The notes beneath the pieces were generated by a model, which saw nothing but the letters and a program-made list of their open reading frames with translations, did not search any database and was not told the origin of the DNA. 64,000 nucleotides of DNA, from NCBI GenBank assembly GCA_016719785.1, contig JADJYJ010000029.1, positions 92,842 through 156,841 of the forward strand, read 5' to 3'. A program made the position numbers and the translations under genes. Below, in pieces: positions 19,201 through 26,538 of the stretch; the stretch's first letter is position 1; every line of letters begins with the position of its first letter. The stretch is from Candidatus Amarolinea dominans. Its GTDB lineage: Bacteria > Chloroflexota > Anaerolineae > SSC4 > Amarolineaceae.

Positions 19201-19505
19201 AGGTGCAGGGCGATGAGTACCAGGCGCAGCGTGAGGCGCAGGGCAATGAGTACCAGGATGCCCGTCAACAGCAGGGCGACGAGTACGCGGCTGCGATGGA
19301 GACCTGGGGCGATCAGAAGGCCGATTGGGAGCGCGAGCGTCAGCGCGCGGTCAAGGGCGCGGAAGGCATGCTCAAGAACATCTTCGACAACTACGGCCGC
19401 GCGTTCAAGGGCACAGTCGCCTCACGCTGGCTGGCGATGACCATCGTCATGATCGTGCTCGTGGGGCTGATCGTCTTCTTCCAGAGACAGAAGGATGTGG
19501 TGTAG
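16248..19505 (+). CDS. Triple-FHA ABC transporter (ATPase and ABC-2 permease in one chain)
   Basis: A protein of 1085 residues. Three FHA domains lead (about 15-95, 125-215 and 235-320; LNIGRSSENDLIL, VSLGRASDNDIVI, VRIGRAKDNQIVL). The ABC ATPase follows (340-590): Walker A GLSGAGKST, signature LSGGQLKRVSIG, Walker B LFYLDEPTSGLD, H-loop ITHATK. It is of the ABCG type. The ABC-2 membrane part has about six helices between 660 and 1080. Before the last helix is a large outside loop with three Cys, a Pro/Thr stretch and four glutamine-rich units (QGDEYQAQREA). Starting at ATG 16248 places GGGGTGTGAG as ribosome site. Phosphothreonine binding probably controls transport; the cargo is unknown. 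Confidence 0.92.
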   Translation: MANASGIFGILTVQVGGNRDEHPLTKPVLNIGRSSENDLILLDDPQISRHHLRLTYTAQGFQVQDLGSAVGALLNGQPLAARQTYPIGFDQVVQLASFQLSVRPPAAPVPPSLGDKIRISARPLPGLAVYAAGQMQKFPLDKAVVSLGRASDNDIVISATVISGHHARLQQIGSTFTISDLGSSNGLTFDGQRVPQKALLDGDVLYVTDQVAIQYRSAIGLMGGAAKAEATTPPPVQVVGLPTDDQPVRIGRAKDNQIVLDHPQVSRYHAMIERMGVGRYRIHDLKSANGVFVGNKRIERESWLKDDDEIQIGPFRLDLKQGNIRQMEDRGMRLDVLHLQKWVSKEKNLLQDISLAIAPQEFVALVGLSGAGKSTLMNALTGFNPATHGAVFVNDIDLYKNFDLFRNELGYVPQKDIVHAELSVYAALDYVAQLRMPPDTTPDERHKRILEVLEDLDLTERKDLPIHKLSGGQLKRVSIGVELLTKPRLFYLDEPTSGLDPGTEYNMMKLLRHLADQGRTIVLITHATKNVMMCDKVIFVVRGGYVAFYGPPEEALIYFDRFRTDQERREKDMEFDSIYIVLEDDKRGKPTDWADRYQKSPAYQNYVVERLRNRRAAAANVGPDTIARRVSSGATKRVNALRQLAILSSRNLNILMRDRLSLALMLLLAPGIGLMDFMWGRDLFDPVKGDPGKIITMLFMMGLITILVGALSSVLQIVKETDIYKRERTVGLQVGPYILSKVWIGLILALYQALVFLVFELIFVHPDLPGTGAYVAVYITLFIGTLSGYLFGLAISAAAPNLNVALLLVIVVLVPQFLFAGALLPLDLIPGGEQISVIASTRWAFEALVNITEFGKPLVDDPCWADRPKYDEDGETGWNTVLNRSDEEKLALGCTCMGATIFETCSAFPGIQSADFYDDKARTQLAAVEPQKPVSPTPYPSPTPVWSPTPYPSPTPLPQPSDPSKLDAYMDDSREQGRKYQDRRQVQGDEYQAQREAQGNEYQDARQQQGDEYAAAMETWGDQKADWERERQRAVKGAEGMLKNIFDNYGRAFKGTVASRWLAMTIVMIVLVGLIVFFQRQKDVV

Positions 19506-19515
19506 AATTAGCGCC

Positions 19516-20121
19516 ATGTCTATCTCGATTATCAACGTTGGTTATCGTTCAACGAACTACTGGGTGGTCAGCGCGGGCGCGTCGCGGCTGTTGGTTGACA
19601 TCGGCTGGCCGGGCACGCTTGGAATCATGAAGGCGAATCTCAAGCGCATGGGGGCGCCCCTGGCGGAAATTCGCTACGCGCTGGCCACCCACTATCACAT
19701 TGACCACGCGGGACTGGCCGAGGAGATGAAGGCCGAGGGCATTCCTCTCCTCGTGCTCGATGTCCAGGTGGATGCCATTCCGCTGATGAAGACCTGGACC
19801 AAGCCGACGGATCGCTACGTAGAGATCACGCCGCACGGCAACGTCGTCATCTCGTTTGGTGAGAGCCGACGGTTGCTCAGCCAGATCGGTATCGCCGGCG
19901 AAATCGTGCATACCCCCGGCCACTCGGATCACTGCGTCTCGCTGCTCCTCGATGACGGCTCCGTCTTCACGGGCGATCTTCCGCCGGAGGGCTACGCCTT
20001 CGACAACCCCGTGGCCCTGGGGACCTGGCAGATGCTGCGTCGCCGCGGCGCCACCCGCATCTATCCGGCCCACGGGCCAGTCCGGCCCATGGGTGAGACC
20101 TTTGCTGGCGGCAAGGGATAG
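19516..20121 (+). CDS. Metallo-beta-lactamase-fold hydrolase
   Basis: A protein of 201 residues, 10 bases after the ABC gene. The metal-binding HxHxDH motif is THYHIDHAG (about 60-66). Further ligands are in VHTPGHSDHCVS and FTGDLPPE, with the final His in IYPAHGP. It is a compact single-domain enzyme like glyoxalase II-type or other small MBL hydrolases. The substrate cannot be read from the sequence. No export signal was seen. Confidence 0.85.
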   Translation: MSISIINVGYRSTNYWVVSAGASRLLVDIGWPGTLGIMKANLKRMGAPLAEIRYALATHYHIDHAGLAEEMKAEGIPLLVLDVQVDAIPLMKTWTKPTDRYVEITPHGNVVISFGESRRLLSQIGIAGEIVHTPGHSDHCVSLLLDDGSVFTGDLPPEGYAFDNPVALGTWQMLRRRGATRIYPAHGPVRPMGETFAGGKG

Positions 20122-20148
20122 AGAGGTCAAGATATTCGTATCAGACAC

Positions 20149-20310
20149 GTAACTGCTCAGGCATCCTGCGCCGACTGCAGCCGCCGAATGAATTCGGGCC
20201 GAAAGGGCATTCTGCCGCAAGGTCGGCGCAGGCCGACCGGCATCGCGTCCACGCAGGTTGGACGCTCCGGCGGTACGCCCATCAGGCGCGATTTCAATCG
20301 CTCGCTTGCG
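20149..20310 (+). repeat. Interspersed repeat, shared with 48020-48256
   Basis: It begins with GTAACTGCTCAG, the same end as the element inserted in the kinase remnant. It then contains GAATGAATTCGGGCCGAA, GCAAGGTCGGCGCAGGCCGA and GGCGCGATTTCAATCGCTCG, which recur in opposite orientation inside the PTPS-related gene near 48.1 kb. No matching right end or target duplication was found here. The gap 20122-20367 holds no gene. Confidence 0.7.
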
Positions 20311-20367
20311 ACGGCTAATCACCAACGGCGGCGCGCAGGCTGCCAGTAAGCTTTGAAGGAGAGCACA

Positions 20368-21138
20368 ATGTACCAAACCGATATGTACGAAGGCATGCTG
20401 GCCGAGACCGTCACGCTGCCCGGTGCGAATGGCGACCTCATCAACGCCTACTTCGCGCGGCCGTTAGGCCCCGGGCCCTTCCCCGCGATGGTGGTGGTGC
20501 ACCACTTGCCCGGCTGGGACGAATGGTACCGCGAGGCGACCCGCAAGTTTGCGCACCACGGCTACGCGGCGCTGTCGCCCAACCTCTACCACCGCAGCGG
20601 GCACGGCAGCGTCGAAGACGTGGCCGCCGCGGTACGCGGTCAGGGAGGCGTGCCTGACGACCAGGTAGTGGCCGACCTGGCCGGCGCACAGCGCTACTTG
20701 CGCTCACTTCCATATGTCAACGGCAAGGTCGGCATCTGGGGCACCTGCTCCGGCGGCCGGCACGCGTTCCTGACTGCGTGCCGCGCGCCCGGCTTCGACG
20801 CGGCCGTGGACTGCTGGGGCGGCCGCGTGGTGATGACCAAAGAGGAGTTGACCCCCACGCAGCCCGTCTCGCCGGCCGACTACGTGGCGGACCTCGCCTG
20901 CCCCCTGTTGGGCTTGTTCGGCGAGGACGACCGCGGCCCCACGCCCGCGCAGGTTGCCCAGTTGGAAGATGCGCTCAAGGTGCACGGCAAGCAATACGAG
21001 TTCCACATGTACCCCGGCGCGGGCCACGGCTTCTTTTACTACCATCTGCCTGCATACCGGCAGCCACAGGCCGTGGATGGCTGGAACAAGCTCTTCGCAT
21101 TCCTGGACAAGCACCTGGCCGCGCCCGCGGGCCGCTGA
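20368..21138 (+). CDS. Dienelactone hydrolase family protein
   Basis: A protein of 256 residues. GAAGGAGAG lies 7 bases before the ATG. The alpha/beta hydrolase fold has the dienelactone-hydrolase nucleophile as Cys (GIWGTCSGGRHAFL, about residue 130), Asp in LFGEDDRGPTP and His in GAGHGFFYY. The N-terminal VVVHHLPGWDEW supplies the oxyanion region. It would hydrolyse a lactone or ester. The small DUF6295-like gene starts 11 bases after its stop, so the two are likely co-transcribed. Confidence 0.9.
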   Translation: MYQTDMYEGMLAETVTLPGANGDLINAYFARPLGPGPFPAMVVVHHLPGWDEWYREATRKFAHHGYAALSPNLYHRSGHGSVEDVAAAVRGQGGVPDDQVVADLAGAQRYLRSLPYVNGKVGIWGTCSGGRHAFLTACRAPGFDAAVDCWGGRVVMTKEELTPTQPVSPADYVADLACPLLGLFGEDDRGPTPAQVAQLEDALKVHGKQYEFHMYPGAGHGFFYYHLPAYRQPQAVDGWNKLFAFLDKHLAAPAGR

Positions 21139-21149
21139 AGGAGGACGCC

Positions 21150-21410
21150 ATGTGTACGATGATTGTCCAGCAGGTGACGGTCGAAGGGAGCGGCAAGGGG
21201 CCGTCCGGCTGGTTTCCGGTGGACCGCGCCAACGTGTCGTTCGACCACCCGTTCAACGCGCAGATGGAGCACGCTCTGAATATTGACTTCGTCAATGAGG
21301 CGCGAGGCCCCGCGGCGAGGGTCGCCGTAGAGCTCAGCGCCGAAGCGGCGCGCGCACTGGTCAAGACCATCCAGGACGTGCTGGCGCAAGCGGAGGCGGC
21401 GGGTTTATAG
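21150..21410 (+). CDS. DUF6295-like small protein
   Basis: A protein of 86 residues with GAAGGAGG before ATG 21150. The sequence (start MCTMIVQQVTVEGSGKGPSG, then SFDHPFNAQMEHALNIDF) is what I recall for the DUF6295 family, which has no known function. The His/Asn/Asp cluster in the middle is striking. Its position directly behind a dienelactone hydrolase suggests a linked job. The family name is from memory and not checked. Confidence 0.72.
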   Translation: MCTMIVQQVTVEGSGKGPSGWFPVDRANVSFDHPFNAQMEHALNIDFVNEARGPAARVAVELSAEAARALVKTIQDVLAQAEAAGL

Positions 21411-21547
21411 ATTGAGGATTGGAGGTTGGAGGTTGCATCCAGCAGCTTCCAACCTTCAACCCCTCACGTCTCGCTTCCGGCCGGGGGTCAACGCCGCGGT
21501 CAGGCGCGGCGTCTCTGCCGCGCCCACAGGTAGCGCGCGCCAGCAGT

Positions 21548-21928
21548 TTAGACCCACCCGCGCGCCTGGTATGCCTCATATCCAATCTTCAACGCGAACT
21601 CAATCTGGCCCAGCAACTCAGGCGTCAGCCGCTTGACGTAGAAACATGATTTGCCTTTGAGGAGCTTGAGCAGTTCCGGCGCGAAAACGTCCTTCAACTC
21701 GGTCTGCGCGTAGATCGGCATATAGTAGAAGCCGACGTAGCCCTTCTGGATGATCAGCCCGGCGAAGTAGACCTCCCGGCGCTTGCGGCCTTCGATCACC
21801 AGGTCCTTGACCGACCACAGGTCGTAATGACTGGCGTCGTCCATCTTCGCGACCAGCGGCGGCGCGTAGGCGGCCAGTAGAGCCTTGAGTGACTCGAAAA
21901 TCGCGGTCAGATCGGTGGTTGTCTCCAT
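21548..21928 (-). CDS. DUF1801/YdhG-like protein
   Basis: A protein of 126 residues starting at ATG 21928, with GAGGTGAC as ribosome site; longer upstream starts lack one. The pattern matches the YdhG/DUF1801 fold: VKDLVIEGRKRREVYFAG, YVGFYYMPIYAQ, KLLKGKSCFYVKRLTPELL. Members are small soluble proteins of unknown function. It stands alone on the minus strand. The 137 bases between it and the DUF6295-like gene are low-complexity (GGATTGGAGGTTGGAGG) and hold no gene. Confidence 0.7.
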   Translation of the reverse strand: METTTDLTAIFESLKALLAAYAPPLVAKMDDASHYDLWSVKDLVIEGRKRREVYFAGLIIQKGYVGFYYMPIYAQTELKDVFAPELLKLLKGKSCFYVKRLTPELLGQIEFALKIGYEAYQARGWV

Positions 21929-22037
21929 GTCAGTCACCTCTGCTATGTCATGTTGAGCGGGTCTGCGGCGCAAGGGTCGTTACGGCGAAACGCCAGCGAA
22001 CCATCTCCCGCTCCATTATGAACACCGGGGCGTCGCC

Positions 22038-22126
22038 AGCCTGCGGTTTCAACCGCAGGCTGATATGAAAAACCCGTTGAAACGGGTTGTCGTCGGGCCA
22101 CGCACAGTGCGCCTGCGGTTGAAACT
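22038..22126. repeat. Repeat of two palindromes and an inverted end, inserted in a DUF433-like gene
   Basis: A 22-bp palindromic unit GCCTGCGGTTTCAACCGCAGGC (22039-22060, quoted here as two 11-bp arms) is followed by AACCCGTTGAAACGGGTT (22071-22088) and another GCCTGCGGTTGAAAC (22111-22125). Repeats of this kind, built on 'CCTGCGGTTGAAACCGC', are common as dispersed elements. Here it interrupts a small minus-strand gene just after its 19th codon. Confidence 0.7.
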
Positions 22127-22181
22127 TTCCCATCATAATCTTCGGATTCGACTGAATAAAATGAACAAGCTGTTGGTCCAT
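22125..22181 (-). pseudogene. N-terminal remnant of a DUF433 (antitoxin-like) gene
   Basis: ATG 22181 follows GGAGGTGTTGAG, a good ribosome site. The 19 codons read MDQQLVHFIQSNPKIMMGK, which matches the conserved start of DUF433 proteins (usually SNPxIMMGKP followed by GTRI). The next bases are a palindromic repeat and the conserved continuation is missing on both sides. The gene is therefore truncated. DUF433 proteins often pair with a DUF5615 toxin-like gene, which I do not see here. Confidence 0.65.
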
Positions 22182-22324
22182 TCTCAACACCTCCGCCGCT
22201 GCGATTCACACACGAGCATAGGACAGGTTGTCGGGTGAGTCAAGCAGCCACAGGGGTCCAACCTTCGTGCCCTTCGCGCTTCGCGTCCTTCGCACCACTT
22301 CGCGCCTTCGTGATCCAAAACGCC

Positions 22325-24040
22325 TCACGCCCCGCCCAACACCGCCGCGACCAGCCCCCGCCGCTGACCCTCCGCCCGCGCCAGCCCGGCCTCCAGCGCA
22401 TCGCACAGCCGCATGAGCTGGTCCACCCTGGCGACGATGCGGTGTTGTTCGGCCAAGGGAGGAAGTGGGATAAGCGTGGCTTTTATCTTCCCGATGTTGA
22501 GGTTCGGCTGCGCTCCCCCTTCGGCAAGACTTCGCAGTTCCCGGTAGTTCTTCTGATGGAAGATCTTCACGTAAGGACGAATTTCGCAGGCGATACCATG
22601 AAACACAAGCGCCGCACACGCCTGATTTGTTGCCGCGTCAATGAGCAACTCAGAAACCTGTCCGCGCGTCTTTCCCTGGCCGTACATGGCGACTATCAGA
22701 GTATGCTTCGGGTAGATCTGGCAGTTTGTCTCTTTTAGCGCCACCTCAGTAATGAACTCACTGGCCTGAGTAATGAACGGAGCCCCAGTCACGCTACTGG
22801 TAATCCAAGGGATGTCACCGTTTTCGTAGTACTTCGATTCTCCTCGTCGCGGTGTTGACCCTGTCCTGATCAAGGTGATCGCATCTAGTTGAACCCGCGT
22901 CCATCCCGGAGGTAACGCGTGAAATAGTTCGTCAGCTCTCGCTGATGGCACCGCCTTCTCCTCCCTAACCTTCCCTTCCTTCACCAACCGCCGCCTCTCC
23001 GCCCGAATCCGCTTGAGCAGCTCGCTCGCCGGCTCATCGGCCGAGTCCTGCGGCACCAACTTGCCCTGCACCGCCAGTTGGAGGATGGCCTGGCGCAGCT
23101 CGGCCACATTGCGCGGGTCGGCGTAGAGCAAGTCAAAGGCATCGCGCACGGTGGCCCACGCGGCCGCGAACGCGTCGCTGTCCGTCGCGGCGCTCAGCCG
23201 GTGCAGCGCGGCGCGGTTGACGGTCACGAGGTCGTCCCGGGCCTGGCGCAGCTTGACCTCCAGGGCGCGGGTCTGCGCGAAGAGGGACTCGACTTTGGCG
23301 ACGATGCGGCGTTGCTCGGCGAGAGGAGGGAGAGGGACCATTAGGTCGTTGAGCTGGGCTTGGTTGATACTTGCCTGACCTGTCGTCTGTTTTGCACTCT
23401 GTTCAAACTCGGTCTTAACCACAGAGGTTCGGAACACTACGTTGATGAAATGTGCTTCGGTCAGCTCTCCTAAGAAACGTACTCGGATGTTCTTGCTCTC
23501 ATACACCAGCAGTTCTCTAATAACAGGAATCACGGCGGCTTTTCCCACTAACTCCCGACTGTTAACGCGATTTACCAGAAGATCGCCCTCTCGAAGCCCA
23601 TACGTGGCGATTTCCGAACCGGTCAGGTCCATTCTTTTCAGATCATGAAAGGAAATCCGGCCATCCTGAATGTTGTACATCCGAAGGCATGCGACACCGT
23701 CATCATCGTAGAAATTTGCCGGCTTGTAAATCCCGTTGGACATGGACTCCGCTAGATTTCCCAAGCGCACCCACTCCCACGACTCCGGCAATTCGTATGG
23801 CATGGCCGCCGGTTCAATCCGTCGCGATACCTTCGACTCCTCAAGCTTCCCTTCCTTCACCAACCGCTGCTTCTCCGCCCGAATCCGCTTCAGTAGCTCG
23901 CTCGCCAGCTCGTCCGCCGGGTCCTGCGGCACGAGCTTACCCTGCACGGCCAGCGCCAGGATGGCCTGGTTGAGCCGCGCCACGTCCTCCGGCGTGCGGA
24001 CCAGGGTCTCGAAGTGGGGAAAGAGCAGGTCAAGGGACAT
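22325..24040 (-). CDS. hsdS: Type I restriction-modification specificity subunit S
   Basis: A protein of 571 residues with the usual two target-recognition domains, each followed by a conserved helical spacer. The repeated phrases are QGKLVPQDxADExASELLKRIRAE (near 50 and 320; quoted with variable x), LPPLAEQRRIVAKVESL and LPPLAEQHRIVARVDQL. Each domain starts with a variant of PESWEWVRLGNL or PPGWTRVQLDAI. It directs HsdM and HsdR to a bipartite DNA site. Its start overlaps the end of hsdM by 11 bases, so translation is coupled. The frame is intact. Confidence 0.93.
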   Translation of the reverse strand: MSLDLLFPHFETLVRTPEDVARLNQAILALAVQGKLVPQDPADELASELLKRIRAEKQRLVKEGKLEESKVSRRIEPAAMPYELPESWEWVRLGNLAESMSNGIYKPANFYDDDGVACLRMYNIQDGRISFHDLKRMDLTGSEIATYGLREGDLLVNRVNSRELVGKAAVIPVIRELLVYESKNIRVRFLGELTEAHFINVVFRTSVVKTEFEQSAKQTTGQASINQAQLNDLMVPLPPLAEQRRIVAKVESLFAQTRALEVKLRQARDDLVTVNRAALHRLSAATDSDAFAAAWATVRDAFDLLYADPRNVAELRQAILQLAVQGKLVPQDSADEPASELLKRIRAERRRLVKEGKVREEKAVPSARADELFHALPPGWTRVQLDAITLIRTGSTPRRGESKYYENGDIPWITSSVTGAPFITQASEFITEVALKETNCQIYPKHTLIVAMYGQGKTRGQVSELLIDAATNQACAALVFHGIACEIRPYVKIFHQKNYRELRSLAEGGAQPNLNIGKIKATLIPLPPLAEQHRIVARVDQLMRLCDALEAGLARAEGQRRGLVAAVLGGA

Positions 24041-25481
24041 GGGGGGGCCGTTCCAACGCGGTCAGCAGCTCGGCCTTCAACGCGGCGCGGGCCGCGGCGA
24101 TCTCGGCCTCCAGGCGGCGATAATCGGCCAGCAGCCGGACCGGGTCGCCGTGGGCCGCGTCCACGCTGTTGGGGTTCTTGATGTCCAGGTTGTAATTGCG
24201 CGCCTTGATCTCGGCGATGCTCACGCGCCAGGCGTACACGTTCTCCTGTCGGTCGTGCCACCACGCCTTCTCCCCGTCGAACTCCTCGATGCGAATCGGC
24301 CGGGTCTTGGTGTACTTTTTGTATCCCGTGGGCAGTGGGTGCTCGAAGTACCACACCTCGCGCGTCGGCTCCCCTTTGGTGAAGAAAAGCAGGTTGGTGT
24401 TGATGTCGGTGTAGGGCGCAAAGACGCCGTTGGGCAGCCGCACCACGGTGTGCAGGTTGCAGCGCTCCAGCAGGTGCTCCTTCAGCCGCGTCTTCACCCC
24501 TTCGCCGAACAGCGAGCCGTCGGGCAGCACGATCGCGCCCTGGCCGCCGTCGCGCAGCAGGTGTACGATCAGCGCCAGGAACAGGTCGGCGGTCTCCTTG
24601 GTCTGGAACTGCGCGGGGAAGTTGCTCTCCACGCCCGGCTCCTCCATGCCGCCGAAGGGTGGGTTGGTCAGAATGATGTCCACGCGGTCGGCGTCGCCGT
24701 AGCTGCGATAGGGCCGCCGCGCCAGCGCGTTATCGCGGTCAATCTGCGGCGTCTCGATGTCGTGCAGGATCAGGTTGGTGATGCAGAGCAGGTGCGGCAG
24801 CGGCTTCTTCTCCACCCCGCGGATGGCCAGGCCGAGCTTCGCCAGGTCGGCCGGCGTCCGCGCCTGGCGCTTCAGGTGTTCCAGCGCGCAGACCAGGAAG
24901 CCGCCGGTGCCGCACGCCGGGTCGAGCACCACCTGGCCGAGCTGCGGGTCGGTCATATCCACCATGAACTGCGTCACCGCCCGCGGCGTGTAGTATTCGC
25001 CCGCGTTGCCCGCGCTTTGCAGGTCGCGCAGGATCTTCTCGTAGAGGTCGCCGAAAAGGTGCCGATCCTCCAGCGCGTTGAAGTCAATGCCCGCGATCTT
25101 GTTGATCACCTGGCGCAGCAGCGTGCCCGACTTCATGTAGTTGTACGCGTCCGCGAAGACATCGCGCACCACGAAGCCGCGCGGATCATCGCCCGGCGCC
25201 AGCGCCAGCTCCTTCAGGCCGGGGAACAGCTCATTGTTGATGAAGGCCAGCAGCTCATCGCCGGTCATCCCCTCGTCGTCCGCGGCCCAGTTGCGCCAGC
25301 GCAGCCGTGCAGGAATCGGCGAGACGTAATGCGGCCCGATCTCGTACTCCTGCTCCTTGTCGTCGAAGATCTTCAGAAACAGCATCCAGACGAGCTGCGA
25401 GATGCGCTGCGCGTCGCCGTCCACGCCCGCGTCCTGGCGCATGATGTCCTGGATAGATTTGATCAGGGTGGAGATGGACAT
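24030..25481 (-). CDS. hsdM: Type I restriction-modification methyltransferase subunit M
   Basis: A protein of 483 residues. The N-terminal helical domain (LVWMLFLKIFDDKEQEYE) is followed by the N6-adenine methyltransferase core: AdoMet motif DPACGTGGFL (about 190-200) and catalytic NPPFGG (about 270). GEYYTPRAVTQFMVD is also typical. It methylates adenine at the site chosen by HsdS. Its ATG lies 4 bases after the stop of the DUF1016 gene, with AGGAG inside that gene as ribosome site. Confidence 0.94.
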   Translation of the reverse strand: MSISTLIKSIQDIMRQDAGVDGDAQRISQLVWMLFLKIFDDKEQEYEIGPHYVSPIPARLRWRNWAADDEGMTGDELLAFINNELFPGLKELALAPGDDPRGFVVRDVFADAYNYMKSGTLLRQVINKIAGIDFNALEDRHLFGDLYEKILRDLQSAGNAGEYYTPRAVTQFMVDMTDPQLGQVVLDPACGTGGFLVCALEHLKRQARTPADLAKLGLAIRGVEKKPLPHLLCITNLILHDIETPQIDRDNALARRPYRSYGDADRVDIILTNPPFGGMEEPGVESNFPAQFQTKETADLFLALIVHLLRDGGQGAIVLPDGSLFGEGVKTRLKEHLLERCNLHTVVRLPNGVFAPYTDINTNLLFFTKGEPTREVWYFEHPLPTGYKKYTKTRPIRIEEFDGEKAWWHDRQENVYAWRVSIAEIKARNYNLDIKNPNSVDAAHGDPVRLLADYRRLEAEIAAARAALKAELLTALERPPHVP

Positions 25482-25485
25482 GGGA

Positions 25486-26523
25486 TTACGCAGGCTCCTG
25501 GTCGGGGGATAGCGCGGCCTCTAGCTCCTCAATCGTTGGCATACTGCCGCGCAGGCCCTCCGGCAGCGCCCGCGTCAGCTCATAGGCCGACACGCCAATG
25601 GGCTTGCTCAGATCGCGCAGCGCGTACTCCACGATCACCCGGTTCTTCTCGCGGCACAGGATGAGGCCGATGGCGGGCTGGTCGTGCTCCCCCCGCAGGC
25701 GGTCATCCACCCCCGACAGGTAGAAGTTCATCTTGCCCGCGTCTTCCGGCTGGAACGCGCCGCTCTTCAAGTCAATGACCACAAAGCAGTGCAGGCGGAA
25801 ATGATAGAAGAGCAGGTCGAGGTAGAAGTCCTGGTCGCCGATCTCCAGGTGGTACTGGCTGCCGACGAACGCAAAGCCGATGCCAAGCTCGAGCAGGAAG
25901 GCGCGCAGGTGCTCGATCAACGCCCGTTCCAGATCCCGCTCGTGGGCCTCCGCACCCAGGCTGAGGAAGTCGAAGGTGTAAGGGTCCTTCAATAACTGCT
26001 GGGCCAGCTCTGATTGAGGCGCGGGCAAGGTGCGTGCGAAGTTGCTTTGGGCCGCGCCCAGCCGCTCGTGCAGCCGCGTGTCAATCTGATGCACCAGGAT
26101 GTTGCGGCTCCAGCCGTTCTCGATGGCTTTATGGGCGTACCAGATACGTTCTGCTTGATCGGCAATGCGATCAAGGAGCCGGACGTTGTGTCCCCAGGGC
26201 AATTGTGCAACAACCTGTTGCACAAATTGCTCGTCCGGCCACGCCTCAGCGAACGCCCGCATGTACTTCAAGTTGCGCGCGGAAAACCCCTTCATCTCCG
26301 GGAAGGCCCGGCGCAAATCCTGCGCCAGCCGGTCAATCACCTTCGCGCCCCATCCCTGCGCGCCCTGCTGGGCCAAGATCTCACGGCCGATCTGCCAGTA
26401 GAGCAGTACCAGCTCGCGGTTGACGGAAAGCACAGCCCGCACCTGCGCGCCGCGGATGCGTTCCTGCAAGCCTGCCAGAAGCGCAGCATAATTGAAGGGT
26501 ATTTCCAGTTCGGAAAAAGGCAT
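25486..26523 (-). CDS. DUF1016/YhcG-type PD-(D/E)XK nuclease-domain protein
   Basis: A protein of 345 residues. The N-terminal DUF1016 helical domain (LVLLYWQIGREILAQQ, GFSARNLKYMRAFAEAWP, LPWGHNVRLLDRI) precedes a PD-(D/E)XK nuclease-like domain (DFYLDLLFYHFRLHCFVVIDLK, with the conserved Asp and the DLK lysine). These proteins often sit inside type I restriction operons, as here between hsdR and hsdM. The exact role is not established; DNA repair or helper nuclease roles have been proposed for the family. Confidence 0.88.
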   Translation of the reverse strand: MPFSELEIPFNYAALLAGLQERIRGAQVRAVLSVNRELVLLYWQIGREILAQQGAQGWGAKVIDRLAQDLRRAFPEMKGFSARNLKYMRAFAEAWPDEQFVQQVVAQLPWGHNVRLLDRIADQAERIWYAHKAIENGWSRNILVHQIDTRLHERLGAAQSNFARTLPAPQSELAQQLLKDPYTFDFLSLGAEAHERDLERALIEHLRAFLLELGIGFAFVGSQYHLEIGDQDFYLDLLFYHFRLHCFVVIDLKSGAFQPEDAGKMNFYLSGVDDRLRGEHDQPAIGLILCREKNRVIVEYALRDLSKPIGVSAYELTRALPEGLRGSMPTIEELEAALSPDQEPA

Positions 26524-26538
26524 GATCGTCTCTCGCTT

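Noticed and set aside
23736..25664. Open frame of 642 codons on the plus strand
   Set aside because: It is antisense to hsdM and hsdS and its composition (long His/Arg/Gln/Val runs) shows no family features.
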